A stretch of DNA of 64,000 nucleotides, from assembly GCF_900101545.1 (NCBI RefSeq), contig NZ_FMZU01000011.1, positions 1 through 64,000 on the forward strand. The letters are read 5' to 3'. The DNA comes from Variovorax sp. CF079. GTDB lineage: Bacteria; Pseudomonadota; Gammaproteobacteria; Burkholderiales; Burkholderiaceae_C. Positions 57,116-64,000 of the stretch are shown here, in pieces. Numbering within the stretch: position 1 is the first letter of the stretch; each line of letters begins with the position of its first letter. The notes beneath the pieces were generated by a model. The model was not told where the DNA came from. It worked only from the letters and a program-made list of their open reading frames with translations, and made no database searches. The translations under genes and the position numbers were made by a program.

Positions 57116-58189
57116 ATGGCATTACCGAAGACAGCCAAGATCATCAGTGCCGCACTGCTGCTCGCAGTGTTGATCGGCGGCGCGCTCTATCTCAATCGCC
57201 CCGCATCCAGCGCATCCACCCAGTCCACGGACGATGCCTACGTGCAAGCAGACTTCACAACCGTGGCGCCCCAGGTGTCGGGAACGGTGGACAAGGTCTT
57301 GATCGAAGACAACCAACCCGTCAAGACAGGCGACTTGCTCGCCACCATCGACGACCGTGATTTCGTGGTTGCCGTAAACGCAGCGAAGGCCCAGGTCGAA
57401 GGCGCCCTGGCCACGATCGCCGGCCTGCAGGCGCGCTTGATCCTGCAGGAAACCGCGATCCGCCAGGCACAGGCAGCTGTGGAGGCCAACGAAGCCTCGT
57501 TCAGGCTGGCCAAGACGAACCAGGCGCGCTATCGCAACCTGGCCGCGGATGGATCAGGAACCGTGCAGGCGTTGCAACAGGCCGAAGCGCAGTTGAGCAT
57601 CCAGTTGGCCGCGCGAGAGAAGGACCTGGCGGGACTGCAGGCCGCCCGTCAGCAGATCGGCGTTCTCAGGGCCGATCTGGAGAAGGCCAAGGCGGCTCTT
57701 TCCCAGTCGCAGTCTGCGCAAGCCGCCGCAGAACTCAGGCTTTCCTATACGCGCATCACTGCACCGGTCGACGGGACCATCGGGCAGAGATCGGTGCGCG
57801 TCGGGGCCTTCGTGAGTGCGGGCAAACCATTGCTGGCCATCGTTCCGCTCGACGCCGTCTACGTCGCCGCCAACTTCCGCGAAACGCAACTGGCGCGCGT
57901 GGAGGCTGGCCACGCCGTGGACATCGAAGTGGATGCCTTGCCGGGCGAGCTGCTGAAAGGCGTGGTGGAAAGCCTGGGCCCGGCCAGCGGCGTCAGCTAC
58001 TCCGCCGTTGCGCCCCACAACGCCACGGGCAACTTCACGAAGATCGTGCAGCGGCTTCCTGTCCGCATCCGCATCGATCCGGACCAGTCCGCCGCGGCGA
58101 AGCTGAGAGTAGGCATGTCCGTAACGCCGAAGATCTACATCGGTCAACGGCGCGGTCCAGCTCCAGCATGGACAGGACCCAACCTCTGA
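57116..58189 (+). CDS. HlyD/EmrA-family membrane fusion protein
   Basis: 357 aa. One N-terminal membrane anchor (KIISAALLLAVLIGGALYL), then DDAYVQADFTTVAPQVSGTV, the biotinyl-lipoyl-like half, a long coiled-coil hairpin (residues 85-200) and a second half with SYTRITAPVDGTIGQRSVRV. It bridges the MFS pump in the inner membrane and the NodT channel. Third member of the EmrAB-type efflux operon under module copy 5. The following TetR-like gene begins 25 bp later. Confidence 0.93.
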   Translation: MALPKTAKIISAALLLAVLIGGALYLNRPASSASTQSTDDAYVQADFTTVAPQVSGTVDKVLIEDNQPVKTGDLLATIDDRDFVVAVNAAKAQVEGALATIAGLQARLILQETAIRQAQAAVEANEASFRLAKTNQARYRNLAADGSGTVQALQQAEAQLSIQLAAREKDLAGLQAARQQIGVLRADLEKAKAALSQSQSAQAAAELRLSYTRITAPVDGTIGQRSVRVGAFVSAGKPLLAIVPLDAVYVAANFRETQLARVEAGHAVDIEVDALPGELLKGVVESLGPASGVSYSAVAPHNATGNFTKIVQRLPVRIRIDPDQSAAAKLRVGMSVTPKIYIGQRRGPAPAWTGPNL

Positions 58190-58214
58190 CCCCCAACCCG
58201 AAAGGAGCGCCTCC

Positions 58215-58853
58215 ATGTCCATGGTTCAGCAAGCGGCCGCCGCGAACCGGCGATACACCATCCTGAGTGAGGTGGCTGATGCCCTTCGGGCCGCGGACAG
58301 CGGCATCAGGAGCATAGAGGCGGTCATCGCCACGACCGATCTCAGTTCCCAGGAGGTCGCCGACGCGTTCGGCAGCAATCACGGCCTCGTCATCGCCCTG
58401 GCGGAGATGCTCGCAGCCTCGATGCTGGAGCCGCTCGAGGGTTTCACGACGGCGGCGTCTTTCCGGCAGAAGCTCCTTGCTTTTGGCCATCGAGTCACCA
58501 ATGAGCACTCGGTCTCGCAGCTGAAAAGTCTCTATCGAATCGCGCTCACGGAAGTCATCCGGAACACCGGGATCGGCCGCGAGTTCTACAAGCACGGCCC
58601 GGGCTCGTTGACGGCCGGATTGGCTCGCTTCTTCAAGGCTGCCCAAACGGCCGGCATCGTCCTGGAAGACGACTGCGACGCTCTGGCAAGTCACTTCCTG
58701 GCGCTGCTCAGAGCCAGCTTCGATCTTTCCGACACTTTCCTTTCCGATGTGTCGAAAGAATTGTCATACGAACAGGGCGATGTCTCGCACATCGTGGACC
58801 TGTTCTGTGCCGGCATTCACACAGGAGCCAAAAATGCACACGCTGCTCTCTAG
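58215..58853 (+). CDS. TetR/AcrR-like regulator
   Basis: 212 aa. The N-terminal helix-turn-helix is divergent but fits TetR spacing (EVADALRAADSGIRSIEAV, TTDLSSQEVADAFGSNHGL). The C-terminal part (RFFKAAQTAGIVLEDDCDAL) resembles the AefR-type ligand-binding domain. Cytoplasmic. It lies at the end of the efflux operon and probably senses the pump's substrate. It overlaps the next gene by 20 bp, and the next protein carries a second AefR-type domain, so the two may be linked in function. Confidence 0.75.
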   Translation: MSMVQQAAAANRRYTILSEVADALRAADSGIRSIEAVIATTDLSSQEVADAFGSNHGLVIALAEMLAASMLEPLEGFTTAASFRQKLLAFGHRVTNEHSVSQLKSLYRIALTEVIRNTGIGREFYKHGPGSLTAGLARFFKAAQTAGIVLEDDCDALASHFLALLRASFDLSDTFLSDVSKELSYEQGDVSHIVDLFCAGIHTGAKNAHAAL

Positions 58854-59853
58854 GACGGTCAGGGCCTTGGGGTCGAACTGGGATCCCGTTCCGCGCGGAA
58901 CCACCGATGGTCGTTCGCACGTCCCCGGCGTCCCGGACGAACTGGCCATCGAGATAGACGCCGACGGTTCGCCGATCACGGTTCATGAAGGCCATTGGTT
59001 CGTCTGCTTCGTTCCGGGACTACAACGGCAATGGTGGCATCGCTTCGCCAATGCCAAGCACAAGCACGTCTTCGCGATGCGCCTTGTCGACGACGACACA
59101 TGGCTTCTTATGGAACCGTGGTGGACACGGATGATGGTCAACGTCCTGACGCTCGACGAAGCCATCAAGTTCCTGCGCTGGGGCGCTGTCGGCAACATTC
59201 TCAAGGTGCGCGAGGCGATCCCGGGGCGAGGCAGCCAGGCGCGCGGCTGGTCGAACTGCGCGGTGCTGATTTCCTTTCTGCTCGGCCGGTCGTACTGGAC
59301 GTGGACACCCGATGGACTCTATCGGCGGCTCAAGGCCGAAGCCGAAGCGGAGCCGATCGAGCTGACGCAATTCCTGTGCGACCACTTCCAGGCCGTGGCG
59401 AACAGGATTGCCGACAAGACCTTGAAGCTGCTCCCAAGGCGAAACGAGGAGCCGCTCGATGAAGTGCTGCTGGGTCTTGGAACCGCCGTCATGACCGCCA
59501 TGATGTCCTCATCGGCCATCAGCCTGTACAAGGCGGCCGTGTCCGATTCCGAGCGATTCAAGGATGCCGCGGCCGCCTACTGGACATTCGGTCCCAAGCG
59601 GGCGATGGATCGCATCTGCGAAGTTCTGGAGGATGCAAAGCGCCGCGGTGAAATCAAGGTCGACGATTGCGCACTATCCGCGCGCCGGTTCGTGGCGATG
59701 CTCCGGGGGGACCTGCTGTTGGAGGTCGTCTTCGGCTTGCGAGCTTCGCCCAATCCGGTGGAGATTCACGTCCATGCGATGTCCGTCGTGGCCATGTTTC
59801 TGCGCGGAGCTTGTCCGGCTGGCCGCTTGCAGCTTGTGCGTGTCGGGACCTAG
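58834..59853 (+). CDS. Novel fusion: Cys-peptidase-like domain plus TetR C-terminal ligand domain, no HTH
   Basis: 339 aa from the ATG at 58834 (AGGAG upstream), overlapping the preceding TetR-like gene by 20 bp. Residues 1 to about 175 are not TetR-like: they contain FANAKHKHVFAMRLVDDDTW and RGWSNCAVLISFLLG, then WTPDGLYRRL. The N-C-x2-L pattern, with an upstream His, resembles phage-type papain/NlpC-like proteins of unknown function (tentative). Residues from about 215 match an AefR-type TetR C-terminal domain (FKDAAAAYWTFGPKRAMDR, then RFVAMLRGDLLLEVVFG). No DNA-binding helix-turn-helix is present. Its combination of domains is unusual and I know no named family for it. Confidence 0.6.
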   Translation: MHTLLSRTVRALGSNWDPVPRGTTDGRSHVPGVPDELAIEIDADGSPITVHEGHWFVCFVPGLQRQWWHRFANAKHKHVFAMRLVDDDTWLLMEPWWTRMMVNVLTLDEAIKFLRWGAVGNILKVREAIPGRGSQARGWSNCAVLISFLLGRSYWTWTPDGLYRRLKAEAEAEPIELTQFLCDHFQAVANRIADKTLKLLPRRNEEPLDEVLLGLGTAVMTAMMSSSAISLYKAAVSDSERFKDAAAAYWTFGPKRAMDRICEVLEDAKRRGEIKVDDCALSARRFVAMLRGDLLLEVVFGLRASPNPVEIHVHAMSVVAMFLRGACPAGRLQLVRVGT

Positions 59854-59856
59854 CCG

Positions 59857-59976
59857 ATTGGTGCGCGCTGCACAACACGGCGCGGCCCTTCATGGATCTA
59901 CCGCACTCGAACGTCCAAACCTACGATTTGTTCTCCATCGCGGTCTTCGCAAACGGGTTCCTCAGCCGCACTGAGG
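59857..59976 (+). promoter_or_regulatory. Shared promoter module, copy 6, with leader hairpin (upstream of AhpD-like/cytochrome b)
   Basis: ATTGGTG (59857-59863), 11 bases, ACACGGCG, TACCGC (59899-59904), 17-base spacer, TACGAT (59922-59927) within CAAACCTACGATTTGTTC, then TTCGCAAACGGG and the hairpin CCTCAG-CCGCA-CTGAGG (59960-59976). It begins 4 bases after the stop of the previous gene and its ATG is at 59993. Confidence 0.82.
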
Positions 59977-59992
59977 TCTGAGGATCATCACC

Positions 59993-60472
59993 ATGACGCA
60001 ACGTGTCAACTACGTCCAGCAATCGCCTGAGCTCTTCAAGAAGCTGGTCGAGTTCAATCAACTCGTGGATGGCGGCGCCATCGAGCAGTCGATCCGCGAC
60101 CTTGTCGCGATCCGTGCATCGCAGCTGAACGGCTGCGCGTACTGCCTCGACATGCACATCAAGCAGGCCAAGATCCACGGTGAGCGCGAACTGCGCCTGC
60201 ACCATCTCGCCGCCTGGCGTGAGTCGACCCTGTTCATTCCGCGCGAGCGCGCCGCGCTCGCATGGACCGAGATCCTGACCCGGCTCCCCGAGCAGGGTGT
60301 GCCCGACGACATCTACGACCGCGTGCGCACGCAGCTGTCCGAGAAGGAGCTTTCGGATCTGAGCTTCAGCGTGATGGTCATCAACGCCTGGAACCGCGTG
60401 AACGTCGCTTTCCGGACCGTGCCCGGATCGTCCGACAAGGCGTTCGGCCTCGACAAGGCCAAGCTCGCCTGA
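59993..60472 (+). CDS. Carboxymuconolactone decarboxylase/AhpD-like alkylhydroperoxidase family protein
   Basis: 159 aa. The redox active site C48-A-Y-C51-x3-H55 (NGCAYCLDMHIKQAK) is the AhpD-type C-x2-C-x3-H motif, so peroxidase or disulfide-reductase activity is more likely than lactone decarboxylation. AIRASQLNGCAYC and ALAWTEILTRLPEQGV are family-typical. It is the first gene after module copy 6, with GAGGATC as ribosome site; the cytochrome b gene follows after 36 bp. Cytoplasmic and probably homo-oligomeric. Confidence 0.9.
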   Translation: MTQRVNYVQQSPELFKKLVEFNQLVDGGAIEQSIRDLVAIRASQLNGCAYCLDMHIKQAKIHGERELRLHHLAAWRESTLFIPRERAALAWTEILTRLPEQGVPDDIYDRVRTQLSEKELSDLSFSVMVINAWNRVNVAFRTVPGSSDKAFGLDKAKLA

Positions 60473-60508
60473 GCGCTCTGAAGGCGGCCCGCTCGGAGCG
60501 TCGCGCAA

Positions 60509-61873
60509 ATGATCGGCAAGGCACTGCTCCAGTGGGTAGACCAGCGGTTTCCCGCCAGTCGCCTGTGGAACGAGCAGTGGGGAAGCTACTACGCGCCCAA
60601 GAACCTGAACTTCTGGTACTTGTTCGGCGCATTCGCGCTGCTGACGCTCGTCATCCAGATCGTGACCGGAATCTTCCTGGTCATGCACTACAAGCCGGAC
60701 GCGGCGTTGGCCTTTGCCTCCGTCGAATACATCATGCGGGACGTGCCCTGGGGCTGGCTCATCCGCTACATGCATTCGACCGGGGCCAGCGCGTTCTTCA
60801 TCGTCGTGTACCTGCACATGTTCCGCGGCCTCATGTACGGCAGTTACCGCAGGCCGCGGGAGCTGGTCTGGATCTTCGGCTCCTGCATCTTCCTTTGCCT
60901 GATGGCCGAGGCCTTCTTGGGCTACCTGCTGCCGTGGGGTCAGATGAGCTACTGGGGCGCGCAGGTGATCATCAACCTCTTCGCCGCCATCCCGTTCGTC
61001 GGGCCGGATCTTGCGCTGCTGATCCGTGGCGACTACGTCGTGGGAGACGCCACGCTCAACCGTTTCTTCAGCTTCCACGTGATCGCCGTGCCGCTTGCGC
61101 TGATTGGCCTTATCGCGGCGCACCTGATGGCACTGCACGAGGTCGGCTCGAGCAATCCGGACGGCATCGAGATCAAGGCGCATCTCGGCGCCGACGGCCA
61201 TCCTTTGGATGGGATCCCCTCACATCCCTACCACACGACGCACGGACTCTGGGGTGCCTGCATATTCCTCTCGTGCTTCTGCTCCGTCGTGTTCTTCGCG
61301 CCGGAGGCCGGCGGCTACTTTCTCGAGCATGCCAACTTCATCCCGGCCGATTCGCTCAAGACCCCTCCGCACATCGCCCCTGTCTGGTACTTCACTCCCT
61401 TCTACTCGATGCTGCGCGCGACGACGGATTCGATGGTCAACCTCCTGTGCGTGATCATTGGCATCGCCGCGGCTGCCGGACTCGTCAAGGGGCGCATGGG
61501 TCGTCTCGCCAAGGCGCTTCTCCTGGTCACGGCAGTCATGGCGATCTCTCTCCTCAAGACCTTGGATGCCAAGTTCTGGGGCGTTGTCGTGATGGGCAGC
61601 TCGGTGTCCATCTTGTTCTTCCTCCCATGGCTCGATCACGCCCCTGTCAAGTCGCTACGCTATCGACCGGCCTGGCACAAGTACGTATATGGCGTCTTCG
61701 TCGCGTCTTTTCTCGCCCTCGGCTACTTCGGCTCGAAGGCTCCTTCGACGGTCGGCAACTACGCTTCACAGGTGGGAACCATCGTCTACTTCGGCTTCTT
61801 CCTGACGATGCCGTGGTGGAGCCGTCTGGGGCGCAGCAAGGCTGTCCCTGAGCGGGTCGTGTACACGCATTGA
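60509..61873 (+). CDS. Cytochrome b of bc1-type complexes, orphan
   Basis: 454 aa with 8-10 membrane helices. Haem ligands are H89 and H103 ([20 protein letters not shown]) and H190 and H205 (14- and 15-residue spacings, as normal). The Qo motif is PVWY (291-294), a known variant in beta- and gammaproteobacteria in place of [23 protein letters not shown] is also conserved. The main petABC operon is not here: no Rieske protein or cytochrome c1 gene is adjacent, so this is an additional copy. As part of the stress island it may exchange electrons with quinol in a separate complex (inference). Confidence 0.9.
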   Translation: MIGKALLQWVDQRFPASRLWNEQWGSYYAPKNLNFWYLFGAFALLTLVIQIVTGIFLVMHYKPDAALAFASVEYIMRDVPWGWLIRYMHSTGASAFFIVVYLHMFRGLMYGSYRRPRELVWIFGSCIFLCLMAEAFLGYLLPWGQMSYWGAQVIINLFAAIPFVGPDLALLIRGDYVVGDATLNRFFSFHVIAVPLALIGLIAAHLMALHEVGSSNPDGIEIKAHLGADGHPLDGIPSHPYHTTHGLWGACIFLSCFCSVVFFAPEAGGYFLEHANFIPADSLKTPPHIAPVWYFTPFYSMLRATTDSMVNLLCVIIGIAAAAGLVKGRMGRLAKALLLVTAVMAISLLKTLDAKFWGVVVMGSSVSILFFLPWLDHAPVKSLRYRPAWHKYVYGVFVASFLALGYFGSKAPSTVGNYASQVGTIVYFGFFLTMPWWSRLGRSKAVPERVVYTH

Positions 61874-62434
61874 CTTCATGCGAACTCGGTGATCCAGCAA
61901 TGCCTGCCCGAATGCCGCGCAGGTGACCGGATCGTCCTATCCATGAACCTGAACGACGACGTCACAGTTCATGAGTTGGCGTTGTTTGCAGATAGGTTCG
62001 CGGTTCGCGCTGGGGTGGACATTGGCACCAGCTGCTGGCCGAGTTCGCGGGCGAGTCGGCGCAGGGATCGTTGTTTGGTCTGGAGAACCTTGGCTTCGTA
62101 ATGCTGCAGGCCTTGCTCGACGTAGTGCATGCCCTTGACCATCACGCGCCAGAACAGAGCGGCGAGCTTGCGTGCCAGCGCGATGTTCGCGACCAGGCCG
62201 CCGCGATATTACGGAATGCGCGATCGAATCGACGGCCGATTCTTTGGATGACCACGATTCGTTGTTCTTCTTGAGTAGGATCGCGAAGCGTGCATCAGAC
62301 TCGACCGTCTGCGTAGAGGGTGGCTCCGCGGCGGTGCGCCCCACCCACTACATTACCCACGCGCTGCGCCCCGCGCAGCTTTTTAGAGACCGGCGACGGT
62401 CGCGTGCATTGAACGAGTTTGGAAGGAAGCAACC
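61874..62434. other. 561-bp gap with transposon relic
   Basis: Between cytochrome b and the PH-domain gene. It contains the IS110-type transposase fragment (61969-62208); the other bases show no gene, tRNA or clear terminator. The region marks the right end of the redox island. Confidence 0.5.
61969..62208 (-). pseudogene. IS110-family transposase, C-terminal fragment
   Basis: About 79 codons on the minus strand, opening after an in-frame TAA. The sequence GLVANIALARKLAALFW, then MHYVEQGLQHYEAKVLQ and RSLRRLARELGQQLVP matches the extreme C-terminus of IS110-type transposases, in which a helical segment with H-Y-E and a terminal L-G-x-x-L-x-P is conserved. The DEDD-type N-terminal catalytic part and the Transposase_20 core are missing. 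No terminal repeats are visible. It is a dead remnant. Confidence 0.65.
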
Positions 62435-62812
62435 TTGGGACTACTTGATGGAATGCTTGGCAACGCAGCCAAGATCGACCCTGCAAAGATTCAGCAGGAG
62501 TTCAGCCAGATCCTGGCGAAGGGGGAAGTGGTCGAGCACGCCTACCAGCTCATCCGCGATTACTTCGTGTTCACCGACAAGCGCTTCGTCCTGGTCGACA
62601 AACAAGGCATCACGGGAAGCAAGGTCGAATACCACTCCATTCCCTACAAGAGCATCACGCACTTCAGCGTCGAGACCGCCGGTACCTTCGATCTCGATGC
62701 CGAGCTCAAGATATGGATCTCGGGGACGGCCGCTCCGATCCAGAAGCAGTTCAACAAGAAGCTCAGCATCTACGAGGTACAGAGCGTGCTTGCGAGCTAC
62801 GTGCTCAGGTGA
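62435..62812 (+). CDS. Bacterial PH domain-containing protein
   Basis: 125 aa from a TTG start (GGAAGGA 7-13 bases upstream; the resulting MGLLDGMLGNA is typical of the family). The single bacterial PH-like domain is seen in AYQLIRDYFVFTDKRFVLVD, VEYHSIPYKSITHFSVETA and LDAELKIWISG. Members form ring-like oligomers of unknown role. It stands alone: the IS relic is to the left, and the cupin on the other strand is to the right. Confidence 0.85.
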   Translation: MGLLDGMLGNAAKIDPAKIQQEFSQILAKGEVVEHAYQLIRDYFVFTDKRFVLVDKQGITGSKVEYHSIPYKSITHFSVETAGTFDLDAELKIWISGTAAPIQKQFNKKLSIYEVQSVLASYVLR

Positions 62813-62847
62813 GCTGAGCCTCGCGGGACGCGGCGCCACGCTCCGAC

Positions 62848-63183
62848 TCAGTCGGTGCGGCTGGCCGGCAGCACGATGGTCATCAGCAGCCTGGTGTCTT
62901 CCAGCGCATGCAAGCCGTGCGGCACGCCGCCGGCGAGGTACATCACCTGATCGGCCTCGAGCAGCTTCACGTTGCCGTCGAACTGCACCTCGACCCTTCC
63001 GCGCATGCACTGCAAGGTCATCGACGTCGAGACGGCGTGCGACGGGACCTGCTTGCCGGCCGGCAGCACCAGCCACATGATCTCGATGTCGCCGGCCTTC
63101 AGGAGTGCACAGGTCTCCGCCGCCTGCACGTCGAGCGCGCCGAGGTTCACGACCTGACCGGATGATGCGTGGGGGAGTGCCAT
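62848..63183 (-). CDS. Cupin-domain protein
   Basis: 111 aa, no signal peptide. The core is GKQVPSHAVSTSMTLQCMRG with one metal-ligand His, and DQVMYLAGGVPHGLHALEDT with two more, so the metal set is plausible. It is of the short single-domain type; the substrate is unknown. The Ap4A phosphorylase gene ends 42 bp upstream, in the same direction, so co-transcription is possible. Confidence 0.8.
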   Translation of the reverse strand: MALPHASSGQVVNLGALDVQAAETCALLKAGDIEIMWLVLPAGKQVPSHAVSTSMTLQCMRGRVEVQFDGNVKLLEADQVMYLAGGVPHGLHALEDTRLLMTIVLPASRTD

Positions 63184-63225
63184 GCGGGGCAGTTTGGCAA
63201 GGTAGGCTTACGTTGTCCAGATGGG

Positions 63226-64000
63226 TCATGCGTCGTGAGGCACGTCCTGCGGCATCGCCACCGCGCTCAGCACCTGCATTGGTCCCACTGCGTGGACGCG
63301 GTCCAGTTCCTCTTGCGAACGCAAGAACAATGAGCCAGCGAAGCCGAGCCCGTTCACGGAGATCGATTCGAAGCATGCGCGCGAACGCGGCACGACGAGC
63401 ATCCAGCCTCGGCGAATCAGCAGGTTGTAAGGTGCCGACTGAACTTCGCCCTCTTCGGCGGCGACAGCGGAAATGCCGCACCGATGAAGCAACTCGCGAT
63501 AGAGGGCATGCAACTCGGGAGCCGTCGCTTGCGGCGCCAGACGTGCGAACGCATGCCTGAACGGCAGCGGCGAACCGCTGCCCAGCACCCGCTCCATCGG
63601 CACTTCGTCCGGGCTCTCGCGTGTAAGCGGGAGCGGCACAAGCTGCAGGTGCTTATGCCGCTGGCTGGCCCCGGCTTCGACGCCCCCGTTGTAGAAGCCG
63701 AGTCCATCGACCTCGCTCAGGCAAGCGATGAGCGCCGCGAAATCCTCAACGGTAAGGAGGCGCTCCTGGCGTTCGAAGCGGCGCGTGACGAGCAGCACAT
63801 GGCCGGCGAGCAGTTGGAACTTGTTCAGCAGAATGTAGTGCGAAGGCGCGAGGTCGCCTACGAACAGAGAACGGTCGTAGTCGCCGAGTGGATCCGTGGC
63901 CGCCGCGACATGGCGCGCCTTGTCCTTGCGCGCGAGGCTCGACACCGTGCGCACGACGAACCGGACGCCATCGCTGTCGAGGAGGATGGTCTGCGTCTCG
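63226..64000 (-). CDS. ATP adenylyltransferase (Ap4A phosphorylase), N-terminus outside the window
   Basis: The gene runs off the right edge; about 257 codons are inside. The frame stays open to 64000 with residues QTILLDSDGVRFVVRTVSSL, so the GTG at 63954 is internal. NKFQLLAGHVLLVTRRFERQ and the HIT-like active site ASQRHKHLQLVPLPL (H-x-H-x-Q) identify Ap4A phosphorylase, which splits Ap4A with phosphate to ATP and ADP. The C-terminal domain PYNLLIRRGWMLVVPRSRA is typical. Ap4A builds up under oxidative stress, which fits the island next door, but linkage is not shown. Confidence 0.9.
   Translation of the reverse strand, partial: ETQTILLDSDGVRFVVRTVSSLARKDKARHVAAATDPLGDYDRSLFVGDLAPSHYILLNKFQLLAGHVLLVTRRFERQERLLTVEDFAALIACLSEVDGLGFYNGGVEAGASQRHKHLQLVPLPLTRESPDEVPMERVLGSGSPLPFRHAFARLAPQATAPELHALYRELLHRCGISAVAAEEGEVQSAPYNLLIRRGWMLVVPRSRACFESISVNGLGFAGSLFLRSQEELDRVHAVGPMQVLSAVAMPQDVPHDA

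Noticed and set aside
60509..61873. Loss of the Qo-site Glu (PVWY) as evidence of an inactive cytochrome b
   Set aside because: PVWY is a known natural variant in beta- and gammaproteobacteria, so it does not show loss of function.
62172..63080. 302-codon plus-strand frame over the PH-domain and cupin genes
   Set aside because: Ser/Arg-rich shadow; the real PH-domain gene lies in another frame and the cupin is on the other strand.

Overview
The window is high-GC DNA (roughly two thirds G+C by eye) from a Burkholderiales-type betaproteobacterium, most likely Comamonadaceae (Variovorax-like). That is an inference from the four Bug/TctC-type solute-binding proteins, the many LysR regulators each divergent from a short catabolic operon, the ETF beta N-terminus and the PVWY-type cytochrome b. 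No tRNA, rRNA, CRISPR array or intact insertion sequence was seen.

Left part (1-26.5 kb): a chain of LysR-governed catabolic operons. (i) 1-5.6 kb: FAS1-like dehydratase, acyl-CoA dehydrogenase, type III CoA-transferase and Bug protein, with etfB running off the left edge; a LysR gene is divergent. (ii) 5.6-11.8 kb: a two-subunit ThDP decarboxylase of the sulfopyruvate type, aldehyde dehydrogenase, Bug protein and GlcD-type FAD oxidase, readable as 2-hydroxyacid to 2-oxoacid to aldehyde to acid; LysR divergent. (iii) 11.8-21.7 kb: a ten-gene operon with biotin carboxylase, two carrier proteins (one without the biotinyl lysine), PxpA, PxpB, PxpC, two Bug proteins, an amidase and an RraA-like protein. 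It looks like a dismantled urea-carboxylase/amidolyase system. (iv) 21.7-26.5 kb: three more RraA-family genes around an aminotransferase, with a LysR gene and a 15-bp palindrome.

Middle part (26.5-43.7 kb): more mosaic. Two copies of a 'periplasmic amino-acid-binding protein plus DAO-type flavoenzyme' pair flank an operon of quinone reductase, DAO, SDR, VOC and a second PxpA. An AraC/PAS and a GntR regulator are divergent. There are clear scars: an SDR C-terminal remnant and an in-frame aldehyde dehydrogenase-AraC chimera. Two large paralogous regulators (winged helix plus NTPase plus helical repeats) face each other tail to tail with 77 bp of overlapping coding sequence.

Right part (43.8-62 kb): a redox/electrophile-defence island. 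It holds ETF-ubiquinone oxidoreductase, a LysR gene, an NmrA-like reductase, Ohr/OsmC, a LysR pseudogene, two glutathione transferases, a cupin, a UBP zinc finger, a peroxiredoxin-like protein, a tripartite EmrAB-type efflux system with TetR-like proteins, an AhpD-like protein and an orphan cytochrome b. Six promoters here share one unusually rigid module: ATTGGTG, then TACCGC exactly 42 bp on, then a 17-bp spacer and TACGAT. Three copies add a leader hairpin whose stem changes in a compensating way. One copy lies between the divergent LysR and ETF-QO genes, which makes that LysR the best candidate regulator. This shared module is the strongest candidate for an undescribed system. The right end has an IS110-family relic, a PH-domain protein, a cupin and a partial Ap4A phosphorylase.
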